The translations under genes were made by a program, and so were the position numbers. Below, piece by piece: positions 1-9,207 of a stretch of 64,000 bases of DNA. Within the stretch, counting starts at the first letter, position 1. Each line of letters opens with the position of its first letter. This stretch comes from Rhodoferax ferrireducens T118 (lineage in GTDB: Bacteria; Pseudomonadota; Gammaproteobacteria; Burkholderiales; Burkholderiaceae_C): positions 3,348,001 through 3,412,000 of the forward strand of contig NC_007908.1 of NCBI RefSeq assembly GCF_000013605.1, in the 5' to 3' direction. Below the pieces are notes generated by a model. It was not told the DNA's origin and made no database searches. It worked only from the letters and a program-made list of their open reading frames with translations.

Positions 1-1
1 G

Positions 2-1518
<1,517 letters not shown>

Positions 1519-1543
1519 ACCGCCCGGCCTTGGGCGTTGACGG

Positions 1544-3952
1544 CTAAGGCACTGGCGTGAGCTTGGCCACACTCAGCGCCAGCCATTTCACGCCATGGCG
1601 CGGGAAGTTGATTTGGGCCCGGGCGTCGTCACCGGTGCCTTCCAGGGTTTGTACCGTGCCTTCGCCAAATTTGGCGTGAAAAACCTTCATGCCGGCGCGC
1701 AAACCATGCGCCGGAGCTGCTTTTTGAATCGGCGCCGGGGCTGCCGCGAATTTAGAGTAATTTATATCAAATTGGCCTCTAGCCCCCGTGTATCCTTGGC
1801 TATTAGCTCCTGAATACGTAGCACCATCAGCGCGAAAGCCCTGATGCTTCGGCGTGATCCACTTCAGTGCCGCTTCCGGCAACTCGTCAAAAAACCGGCT
1901 CTTCGGGTTGTAGCGCGTCTGCCCATGCAGCATGCGGGTTTGTGAATGGCTCAGGTACAGCCGCTTGCGCGCGCGGGTAATCGCGACGTACATCAGGCGC
2001 CGCTCTTCCTCCAGACCGTCGCGGTCGCTCATCGAGTTTTCGTGCGGGAACAGGCCTTCTTCGATGCCGGTGATGAAGACACAGTCAAACTCCAGGCCTT
2101 TGCTGGAATGCACCGTCATGAGCTGGATGGCGTCCTGCCCCGCCTGGGCCTGGTTGTCGCCCGCCTCCAGCGCCGCATGGGACAAAAACGCCGCCAGCGG
2201 CGACTGGGTTTCGCCGGTCTCAAGATCCGGCACCGGCTCGTCAAGCACTGGCTGACTGAGGTCCAACCCCTGCGACGCTGGCGATTGGGTCAAGGCGTGG
2301 CCCTGTTCATCGACCGGCAAGGCCGCGGCATCACGGCCAAAGTTTTCCAGCGAGACAAAGCTCTCGGCCGCGTTGACCAGCTCTTCCAGATTCTCCACCC
2401 GGTCCGCGCCTTCGCGGTCGGCTTTGTAATGCTGAATCAGTCCGCTGTGCTCCAACACCCGCTCGACAATCTCACTCAATTTCATGCCGGATGTCTGCTC
2501 GCGCAAGACGTCGATGCCGGCCAAGAAGGCGCCAATGTTGGCGCCTGCCTTGCCGCCCAGGCCGCTGACCGCGTCGCTGAGCGAACAGCCGCTGGCGCGC
2601 GCCACGTCCTGCAGCTGCTCCAGACTGCGCAGACCAATGCCGCGCGGCGGGAAATTCACGGCGCGCAGGAAACTGGTGTCATCACGCGGGTTCTCCAGCA
2701 AGCGCAGGTAAGCCAGCGCATTCTTGATTTCAGCGCGCTCAAAAAAGCGCAAGCCCCCATACACCTTGTACGGTATGCCGGCGTTGAACAAGGCGGTCTC
2801 GATGACCCGGCTTTGCGCATTGCTGCGGTACAGCACGGCAACTTCCTTGCGCTCCATGCCCTCGCGCACCAGTTGCCGCATCTCCTCCACCATCCACTGC
2901 GCTTCGGCAAAGTCACTGGTGGCTTCAAACACCCGCACCGGCTCGCCGGGGCCTTGGGCGGTGCGCAGGTTCTTGCCCAGCCGTTTGGTGTTGTAGCTGA
3001 TGAGCTCGTTGGCGGAGTCCAGGATATTGCTGCCGCTGCGGAAGTTCTCCTCCAGCTTGATCTGGTGTTTGACCTTGAACTCGCGCACAAAGTCAGCCAT
3101 ATTGCCCACCCTTGCACCGCGAAAGGCGTAGATGCTCTGGTCATCGTCACCCACCGCCAGCACACAGCCGGTCGGGTTGAAGCTGGCATCGTCGGCCGTG
3201 CTGTGCGCGCCGGTGCCTGCCAGCATCTTGATCCACGCATATTGCAGCTTGTTGGTGTCCTGAAACTCGTCGATCAGGATGTGGCGAAAGCGCCGCTGGT
3301 AGTGCTCGCGAATCGGGTCGTTGTCGCGCAGCACCTCATAGCTGCGCAGCATCAGTTCGCCAAAATCAACCACGCCTTCGCGCTGGCACTGGTCTTCATA
3401 CAGCTGGTAGATCTCAACCTTTTTACGGGTTTCCTCGTCGCGCACTTCCACCATGTTCGGGCGCAGCCCATCTTCCTTGCAGCCGCCAATGAACCATTGC
3501 ATCTGCTTGGGCGGAAAGCGCTCGTCATCAATGCCAAACTGCTTGTACAGGCGCTTGATGCTTGACAGCTGATCCTGCGTGTCCAGTATCTGAAAGCTCT
3601 GCGGCAGATTGGCCAACTTGAAATGCGCCCGCAAGAAGCGATTGCACAGACCATGAAAGGTGCCAATCCACATGCCACGCACGTTGACCGGCAACATGCT
3701 GGAGAGGCGCGTCATCATCTCCTTGGCGGCCTTGTTGGTGAAAGTCACGGCCAGCACGCCGCCGGGCGTCACCTGCCCGGTTTGCAGCAGCCAGGCAATG
3801 CGGGTGGTCAGCACCCGGGTCTTGCCGGAGCCGGCCCCGGCCAGAATCAGGGCATGCTCGGCCGGCAGCGTCACAGCCGCACGCTGCTCGGGGTTAAGGT
3901 GCTGCAGCAGAAGATCGTCCGGGGGGCTTTGTTGTGTAATTGCAGAGAACAT
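1544..3952 (-). CDS. uvrD: UvrD/PcrA-type SF1A DNA helicase
   Basis: This is a 3'-5' DNA helicase acting in mismatch and nucleotide-excision repair. I place the start at 3952 (MFSAITQQSPPDDLLLQHLNPEQ); the open frame runs further upstream, but that extension antisense-overlaps the next gene and is low quality. Walker A is GAGSGKT, Walker B and motif II are DEFQDTN, and later motifs include GDDDQSIYAFRGA, TVHSSKGLEFD and YVAITRARKRL. The C-terminal tail HAKFGEGTVQTLEG is the UvrD/PcrA-type Tudor-like polymerase-binding region. At 802 residues it is a little longer than E. coli UvrD (720). Confidence 0.94.
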   Translation of the reverse strand: MFSAITQQSPPDDLLLQHLNPEQRAAVTLPAEHALILAGAGSGKTRVLTTRIAWLLQTGQVTPGGVLAVTFTNKAAKEMMTRLSSMLPVNVRGMWIGTFHGLCNRFLRAHFKLANLPQSFQILDTQDQLSSIKRLYKQFGIDDERFPPKQMQWFIGGCKEDGLRPNMVEVRDEETRKKVEIYQLYEDQCQREGVVDFGELMLRSYEVLRDNDPIREHYQRRFRHILIDEFQDTNKLQYAWIKMLAGTGAHSTADDASFNPTGCVLAVGDDDQSIYAFRGARVGNMADFVREFKVKHQIKLEENFRSGSNILDSANELISYNTKRLGKNLRTAQGPGEPVRVFEATSDFAEAQWMVEEMRQLVREGMERKEVAVLYRSNAQSRVIETALFNAGIPYKVYGGLRFFERAEIKNALAYLRLLENPRDDTSFLRAVNFPPRGIGLRSLEQLQDVARASGCSLSDAVSGLGGKAGANIGAFLAGIDVLREQTSGMKLSEIVERVLEHSGLIQHYKADREGADRVENLEELVNAAESFVSLENFGRDAAALPVDEQGHALTQSPASQGLDLSQPVLDEPVPDLETGETQSPLAAFLSHAALEAGDNQAQAGQDAIQLMTVHSSKGLEFDCVFITGIEEGLFPHENSMSDRDGLEEERRLMYVAITRARKRLYLSHSQTRMLHGQTRYNPKSRFFDELPEAALKWITPKHQGFRADGATYSGANSQGYTGARGQFDINYSKFAAAPAPIQKAAPAHGLRAGMKVFHAKFGEGTVQTLEGTGDDARAQINFPRHGVKWLALSVAKLTPVP

Positions 3953-3976
3953 AGCCCGATTGTAGAAAGCGGACCA

Positions 3977-4705
3977 ATGACCACACACAACCCCATCCAC
4001 CCCGCCTGGACCTGGGTTCTGGCAGCACTCCTGATGGCCAGCTCCCAGACGCGCAGCCAGCCGGTGTGCAGCAGTGACGATCAAGCCGCACCCAGGGTGC
4101 TGTTCGAGCGCTTTATCAACGCTGATTGCGAGTCGTGCTGGAGTGACGCGTCCACCCCGCTGGCGCCGCGCGGCGCCCTGACGCTGGACTGGATCGTGCC
4201 CGGCCGCCAAGGCGACGAGGCCGCACTGGCGGGCGCCGCCAGCCGCGACGCGCTGATGCGCCTGAACGCGCTCAACCGTGATCGCCCGGACACCCTGCGC
4301 AGCGAAGAAACCAAGGTGCACGGATGGCCTGGCGCGGCCTTGCGGGTGGCCCATGGGCCTGCGCTGGGCGGCTATGTGGGCGCCTCCATTGAGCTGACCT
4401 TGCCGCCGACCCAGCAGCCACCAACCCCGATGCAAGCCTGGCTGGTGCTGGTGGAAACTCTGCCAGCAGGCGTCGAGGGTTCGCCCGTGCCCCGAAATCT
4501 GGTCAGAAACGTGTTCCAGCCCACATGGAACATGCGTGATGCACTATCAAATTCAGAGCGATTGAGTTTCAAGGACATCAGGTCCCTGAACATCCCCGAG
4601 GGGGCAAAATCCGAGCGCTTGCGGGTGGTCGGCTGGGTGCAGGATGCCACCGGCCGGGTGAGCATCGCCGCCGAGTCCATCTGCCCGGCCGCCGAGCCCC
4701 AATAA
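3977..4705 (+). CDS. hypothetical exported protein
   Basis: This protein has 242 residues. From the ATG at 3977 the N-terminus (MTTHNPIHPAWTWVLAALLMASSQTRSQP) reads as a Sec signal peptide with likely cleavage near residue 27. The rest has no motif I recognise. Early cysteines in CSSDDQ and DCESCWSD could form disulfides. It is divergent from uvrD with only 24 bases between starts, so the promoters must overlap. A clear intrinsic terminator follows. The function is unknown; a periplasmic or lipid-linked role is only a guess from the signal peptide. Confidence 0.7.
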   Translation: MTTHNPIHPAWTWVLAALLMASSQTRSQPVCSSDDQAAPRVLFERFINADCESCWSDASTPLAPRGALTLDWIVPGRQGDEAALAGAASRDALMRLNALNRDRPDTLRSEETKVHGWPGAALRVAHGPALGGYVGASIELTLPPTQQPPTPMQAWLVLVETLPAGVEGSPVPRNLVRNVFQPTWNMRDALSNSERLSFKDIRSLNIPEGAKSERLRVVGWVQDATGRVSIAAESICPAAEPQ

Positions 4706-4736
4706 CCTTGCCGCGCGACTGCCGTAGAATCAAGCA

Positions 4737-4767
4737 CCGGGCCCAAGCAATTGCGGCCCGGTTTTTT
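4737..4767 (+). terminator. rho-independent terminator
   Basis: CCGGGCC (4737-4743) pairs with GGCCCGG (4755-4761) across an 11-base loop and is followed at once by six T. It sits 32 bases after the exported-protein gene and before guaC, so it ends that transcript. Confidence 0.85.
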
Positions 4768-4879
4768 GTTTCTGCGCTGCTTGTCCAGTGCACACGAACA
4801 AAACCCGGGTCCAGTCCAAGCGCCCATCCTTGATGCGTTGGGGATGCTTTCAACCAGTTGGACACAGGAGCTTGGGACC

Positions 4880-5857
4880 ATGGAAATTTTTGACTACGAC
4901 AACATCCTGCTGCTGCCGCGCAAATGCCGCGTGGAGAGCCGCTCTGAATGCGATGCCAGCGTCGAGCTGGGTCGGCAACGCTTTCGCATCCCGGTGGTTC
5001 CCGCCAATATGAAGACGGTGGTCGACGAATCAATTTGCGTCTGGCTGGCGCAAAACAGCTATTTTTACGTGATGCACCGCTTTGATCTGGACAACGTGCA
5101 GTTCGTCAAGAACATGAAAGCGCGCGGCTTGTATGCATCGATCTCATTGGGCGTCAAAAAGCCGGACTACGACACCGTGGACCAGTTGCTGGCACTGGGC
5201 CTGGTGCCCGACTACATCACCATCGACATCGCCCATGGCCATGCCGACAGCGTGAAAAACATGATTGGCTACCTCAAAGAGAAAATGCCCACCGTCTTCA
5301 TCATCGCCGGCAACGTGGCCACGCCGGAGGCCGTGATCGACCTGGAAAACTGGGGCGCCGACGCCACCAAGGTCGGCATCGGGCCGGGCAAGGTCTGCAT
5401 CACCAAACTCAAGACCGGCTTTGGCACCGGTGGCTGGCAACTGAGCGCTGTGAAGTGGTGCGCCCGCGTGGCGACCAAACCGATCATCGCCGACGGCGGC
5501 ATCCACGAGCACGGCGACATTGCCAAATCGATCCGCTTTGGTGCCACCATGGTGATGATTGGCTCGATGTTGGCAGGCCACGAAGAGAGCCCGGGCAAGT
5601 CGGTCGAAGTGGACGGCAAGCTGTACAAAGAATATTACGGCTCCGCCAGCGACTTCAACAAGGGTGAATACAAACACGTCGAAGGCAAGCGCATTCTGGA
5701 ACCCGTCAAAGGCAAGCTCGCCGATACGTTGATTGAGATGGAGCAGGACGTGCAAAGCTCCATCAGTTATTCAGGCGGCAAACGCCTGATGGACATCCGC
5801 AAGGTCAACTACGTGACACTGGGCGGCGACAACGCGGGTGAACACCTGCTGATGTAA
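4880..5857 (+). CDS. guaC: GMP reductase (Bacillus/staphylococcal type)
   Basis: GuaC reduces GMP to IMP with NADPH, a purine-salvage step. The start at 4880 ([13 protein letters not shown]) follows CAGGAG closely; upstream ATG/GTG-type starts would add a non-conserved tail. The catalytic cysteine loop is [15 protein letters not shown] (~residues 170-184). The phosphate-binding block is [16 protein letters not shown], and the C-terminal part has [11 protein letters not shown] and [12 protein letters not shown]. The 325-residue length and [11 protein letters not shown] sequence match the Bacillus-type GuaC rather than the E. coli form. There are no CBS domains, which argues against IMP dehydrogenase. 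Confidence 0.93.
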   Translation: MEIFDYDNILLLPRKCRVESRSECDASVELGRQRFRIPVVPANMKTVVDESICVWLAQNSYFYVMHRFDLDNVQFVKNMKARGLYASISLGVKKPDYDTVDQLLALGLVPDYITIDIAHGHADSVKNMIGYLKEKMPTVFIIAGNVATPEAVIDLENWGADATKVGIGPGKVCITKLKTGFGTGGWQLSAVKWCARVATKPIIADGGIHEHGDIAKSIRFGATMVMIGSMLAGHEESPGKSVEVDGKLYKEYYGSASDFNKGEYKHVEGKRILEPVKGKLADTLIEMEQDVQSSISYSGGKRLMDIRKVNYVTLGGDNAGEHLLM

Positions 5858-6003
5858 GCCAGGGCGGCCATCTTGCGGCCGAGCGATCCTGTCCCCACCC
5901 CTACATAGGCTGACGCAACCGTCAGTTGTTCGACAGCAAGATGGGTGTACACCCTCTTCATCGCATCTTGCGACGACTGGCTATTTTTCTTGAGGGGGGA
6001 GCA

Positions 6004-6891
6004 ATGAAGATTGCAGTACTGGGTATCGGCCAAATGGGCTACCTGTTGGGTCGGCGTCTTTGCGAAGCCGGCCACACGGTCCACGCCTGGAACCGCACGC
6101 GCCTGAAGGCCGACCAACTGGCACCATTCGGCGCGACCATTCACGCCGAAGCCACTGATGCCGTGCGCACGGCAGACATCGTCATCTGCCTGCTGGAAAA
6201 CGGACCCGCGGTGAATGAAGTGCTCTTTGTCGGACAAGTGGCCCAGGCGCTCAAGGCCGAAGCGCTGGTCATCGACTTTTCATCGATTCAACCCAGCGAA
6301 GCGCGCGACCACGCCGCTCGTCTGAGCGCCTTGGGCATCAGCCATCTCGATGCCCCGATGTCAGGCGGCACTCTGGGGGCGGAACAAGGCACTTTGGCCA
6401 TCATGGTCGGCGGCAAGCCAGCCGCCTTTAGCCGTGCCGAGGCCATTTTTCAGGTCTTTGGCCGCGCCACCCATGTGGGACCCCATGGCGCCGGCCAGTT
6501 GGCCAAATTAGCCAACCAGATGATTGTGGGCATCACCATCGGCGCGGTGGCAGAGGCGCTGCTGCTGTGCGAAAAAGGGGGCGCCAAAATGGCCAAGGTC
6601 AAAGAGGCTATTTCGGGCGGCTTTGCCGACAGCCGCATCCTGCAGGTTCACGGCCAACGCATGGTGGAGCGCGATTTCGCGCCCTATGGTCGCATGTCGA
6701 TACAACATAACGATTTGCGCAACGCCCTGGCCACGGCGAAAGAAATCGGCTTCGACGCCCCCGTAACCGAAATGTTTGAAAAGCTTTACCGCGATGGCAT
6801 CGAGCACGGTCTGGGCGACCTGGATCAATCCGCTTTGTTCGTTGAATTGGCCAGCCGCAATGGCATTAACGGCGTCAAAGACCTGCTATGA
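6004..6891 (+). CDS. NAD(P)-dependent 3-hydroxyisobutyrate-dehydrogenase-like oxidoreductase
   Basis: This is a 295-residue beta-hydroxyacid dehydrogenase. The Rossmann motif is GIGQMGYLLGRRL (residues ~7-19). The substrate block is LDAPMSGGTLGAEQGTL (~115-131), and the catalytic Lys lies in KLANQMIVG (~168-176). The start at 6004 is preceded by GGGGGGA; an upstream in-frame ATG at 5926 would add 26 non-family residues. The substrate cannot be told from sequence: tartronate semialdehyde, 3-hydroxyisobutyrate and succinic semialdehyde reductases all share these motifs. It is the last chromosomal gene before the tRNA. Confidence 0.88.
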   Translation: MKIAVLGIGQMGYLLGRRLCEAGHTVHAWNRTRLKADQLAPFGATIHAEATDAVRTADIVICLLENGPAVNEVLFVGQVAQALKAEALVIDFSSIQPSEARDHAARLSALGISHLDAPMSGGTLGAEQGTLAIMVGGKPAAFSRAEAIFQVFGRATHVGPHGAGQLAKLANQMIVGITIGAVAEALLLCEKGGAKMAKVKEAISGGFADSRILQVHGQRMVERDFAPYGRMSIQHNDLRNALATAKEIGFDAPVTEMFEKLYRDGIEHGLGDLDQSALFVELASRNGINGVKDLL

Positions 6892-7002
6892 TCTCGGCCT
6901 GTCCAAGAGGAAGGACGTGGTCAGGAAAGTCTTGCGCCGGCAACGCAAAGTGCAGCGGGTGTTAACCCATTTTCCTCGGTCACAGCAACGTTTTAATAAC
7001 GT

Positions 7003-7078
7003 GGGAACTTAGCTCAGTTGGTAGAGCAGCGGACTCTTAATCCGTAGGTCGAGAGTTCGAATCTCTCAGTTCCCACCA
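7003..7078 (+). tRNA. tRNA-Lys(CTT)
   Basis: The full cloverleaf can be drawn: acceptor GGGAACT/AGTTCCC, D-arm GCTC...GAGC, anticodon stem CGGA/TCCG with loop CTCTTAA (anticodon CTT at 34-36), T-arm GAGAG-TTCGAAT-CTCTC, discriminator A and an encoded CCA at 7076-7078. A tyrosine integrase starts 150 bases downstream on the same strand, so the 3' half of this tRNA is the likely attachment site of the accessory element. Confidence 0.97.
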
Positions 7079-7228
7079 ATAAAATCCATATAAATCAATG
7101 ACTTACAAGAAATTGCGAGTCTTTTTTTTCGTCCAAAACCGAGCGTTTTGATTATTTGCTGCAATTTTGCTGCAAATGGCGCGAAGTAGACCTGTGAATT
7201 TGCCTATACCTCCTTTTATGGAGATTCA

Positions 7229-8248
7229 ATGGCGACTATCACTGAGCGCGGTCCTTACCAATTCCAAGCCATCGTACGGCAAAAAGGCTACCCCAGCCGA
7301 ACAAAAACTTTTGAGACACGTAATGACGCCAAGAAATGGGTGTCAGTCATCGAATCGGAAATGCATCGAGGCATCTTTGCGGACCGAGCCGAATGCGAGC
7401 GGACAACGCTCGGGGAGGCGCTTGGACGCTACCAAAAAGAAAAAACAATCCATAAACGTTCCCCTCAACAGGAAATCCACAGAATCCGGGCTTGGCAGAA
7501 GCACCCACTCGCCATGCGTTCCCTGGCGAGCTTGCGCACCGCCGATTTCGCTGAATACCGGGACGAGCGCCTGGATGTTGTCGGTCGAAACACAGTTCGA
7601 TTGGAGCTGGCGCTCATTGGCCACCTCTGCACCGTTGCAATCTCCGAATGGTCGCTCCCCATTGAGCGTAGTTGGATTGTTAAAGGCTTGTTACCCAAAC
7701 CCGGCGATGCGCGCTCACGTCGACTCGTCGGCGATGAAGAAACCAGGCTACTGGCTGCTGCCGAGCAATCGTATGCACTGAACCTGACGTTGGCGATTAA
7801 GCTTGGCATTCTGACCGGCATGCGCAACGGCGAGTTGACGCATCTCGAATGGAGCCAAATCGACCTGGAACAGCACACGATAAGTTTGAGCATGACCAAG
7901 AACGGCGACGCGCGGGTCGTGCCGCTTTTCAAAGCAGCTGTCGAGCTACTGCGCGCCATACCACGCCCCAAGGATGGAGGTCGTTTGTTCGAGTTTCACG
8001 ATTCGAACGGACTCAGCGCTGCATTCCGCCGTGCTTGCGAACGCGCAAATATCGTCGATTTGCATTTTCATGACCTGCGGCATGAAGCCGCATCGCGACT
8101 GGCGCCACACGTACCCGCTACTGCGTTATGCAAATTGATGGGATGGCGTTCGTTCCAAATGAGTCTGCGCTATTACAACCAGCTGGCCAGCGAGGCTGTC
8201 AACCTGCTGCATGAAATCGAGCACAAGGTCGTAAGGTTACCGGCCTAG
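7229..8248 (+). CDS. tyrosine-type site-specific integrase
   Basis: This is a phage/ICE-type tyrosine recombinase of 339 residues. It has an N-terminal Arm-binding region (FQAIVRQKGYPSRTKTFETRNDAKKW), a SAM-like core-binding domain (~60-150) and a catalytic domain. Catalytic residues visible are Arg in GILTGMRNGEL (~200), the H-x-x-R block LHFHDLRHEAASR (~275-287), the downstream Trp/His position in MGWRSF, and the nucleophile Tyr in SLRYYNQLA (~312). GGAG precedes the ATG by 7 bases. Its position next to tRNA-Lys with the same direction is classic for an element integrated in the tRNA 3' end. Confidence 0.95.
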   Translation: MATITERGPYQFQAIVRQKGYPSRTKTFETRNDAKKWVSVIESEMHRGIFADRAECERTTLGEALGRYQKEKTIHKRSPQQEIHRIRAWQKHPLAMRSLASLRTADFAEYRDERLDVVGRNTVRLELALIGHLCTVAISEWSLPIERSWIVKGLLPKPGDARSRRLVGDEETRLLAAAEQSYALNLTLAIKLGILTGMRNGELTHLEWSQIDLEQHTISLSMTKNGDARVVPLFKAAVELLRAIPRPKDGGRLFEFHDSNGLSAAFRRACERANIVDLHFHDLRHEAASRLAPHVPATALCKLMGWRSFQMSLRYYNQLASEAVNLLHEIEHKVVRLPA

Positions 8249-8291
8249 CCAACTGACGCCGAGAATCCACTTGCTCGGCTTTAGTTGGCCC

Positions 8292-8333
8292 CCCACGCCG
8301 GCGCGGCTGCAACGCAGCCGCAACTGGCGTGGG
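8292..8333. promoter_or_regulatory. strong bipartite inverted repeat between integrase and excisionase genes
   Basis: CCCACGCC (8292-8299) pairs with GGCGTGGG (8326-8333). Inside it GCGGCTGC (8303-8310) pairs with GCAGCCGC (8314-8321) around a three-base AAC loop. It lies between two convergent genes, so a bidirectional terminator is plausible although no T-run follows. A protein-binding site is the alternative. Confidence 0.6.
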
Positions 8334-8375
8334 CACAATTTTGGGAGCAACCCAAAGGTCCAAGGCCCACACCGC

Positions 8376-8639
8376 TTAATGGCACCTAGCAGCGATTTGT
8401 TCAGACTTGGTTGGCCGCCCTCGTCGACGAACCAGCACAGAAGCCTGGGCAGGAAGGACCTGAACTTTTGCTGCAATCCAATGGTCGACATCGGCTTCTC
8501 GCCAGCGAGGCAATCTTCCCAGTTTCAGATAGATAGGCAGGTCAGCGCCCGTTGCCATGCGGTTATAAATCGTTTGAGTTGAGAGACACAATTTTTGGGC
8601 CAACGTTTCAGGAGATAAGAGGGCGGTCATGAGGTTCAA
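8376..8639 (-). CDS. AlpA/excisionase-like helix-turn-helix protein
   Basis: This is an 87-residue basic protein with a MerR/AlpA-type winged helix: LLSPETLAQKLCLSTQTIYNRMA (recognition helix), then LPIYLKLGRLPRWREADVDHWI, the usual substrate-like beta wing of excisionases. The C-terminal VRRRGRPTKS is an AT-hook-like tail. It is convergent with the integrase. By family it would steer excision or regulate the integrase gene. I infer the role from size, fold and position. Confidence 0.72.
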   Translation of the reverse strand: MNLMTALLSPETLAQKLCLSTQTIYNRMATGADLPIYLKLGRLPRWREADVDHWIAAKVQVLPAQASVLVRRRGRPTKSEQIAARCH

Positions 8640-9207
8640 GCCAGTAAGCAGTCAGATCGCTGCGAAGATGTATAGCGTTCCCTTCCATGGGACTCGACGT
8701 AATTTTTCATCTAATGTTTGCAATTTCGTCCTCCAGTGAGGTTGACCATATAGTCCGTCGACGTGGCCATCATGGCAGTTGGCACGACTGACGGTGGCAG
8801 GCCAGCGCCAACCATGCCAGCGATCGCACATATCGGGCCGGCATGCGGTCGCAATTTTCGCGGGGAGACTCCGGATGCAGACGGCACGCTGCGCTGCCGA
8901 AATTCAAGCTGGAATCGTCACCGGCTGCTTTGGACCCTGAACTGAAGGGTGCATCCCGACCAACTGCCGACATTGGCCGCACACAGGAACATTGAGGTGT
9001 TCGGATCTTTGCAGACAAAGACTGCATGAAGTCACCTCGAGCTTGAACCCCCGGCTGAAGTGCAATTTCGGCGCCATACACCATCTGGGCTCATTCAATA
9101 ATCAGAACTCCTGCTCATGAGAATGCGCCCAAGTATTTCCAGAACATCACCGAAATTTGTTGTAACGTTCTTCGCGCGTCACAATGGGGCCAAAAAGGAG
9201 AACGTGC
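8640..9207. other. intergenic region between divergent genes, no gene seen
   Basis: This stretch of 568 bases separates the excisionase-like gene from the giant helicase gene. The short open frames on both strands have no family features. The stretch must contain both promoters. A good Shine-Dalgarno (AAAAAGGAG, ending 9200) sits 7 bases before the helicase ATG at 9208. The text around 8760-9080 reads like decayed coding DNA but I could not assign it. Confidence 0.5.

Noticed and set aside
1946..3565. 539-codon plus-strand open frame
   Set aside because: It is antisense to uvrD, whose helicase motifs are complete. The plus-strand translation is low-complexity (Gln/Ala/Val/Arg) with no motif.
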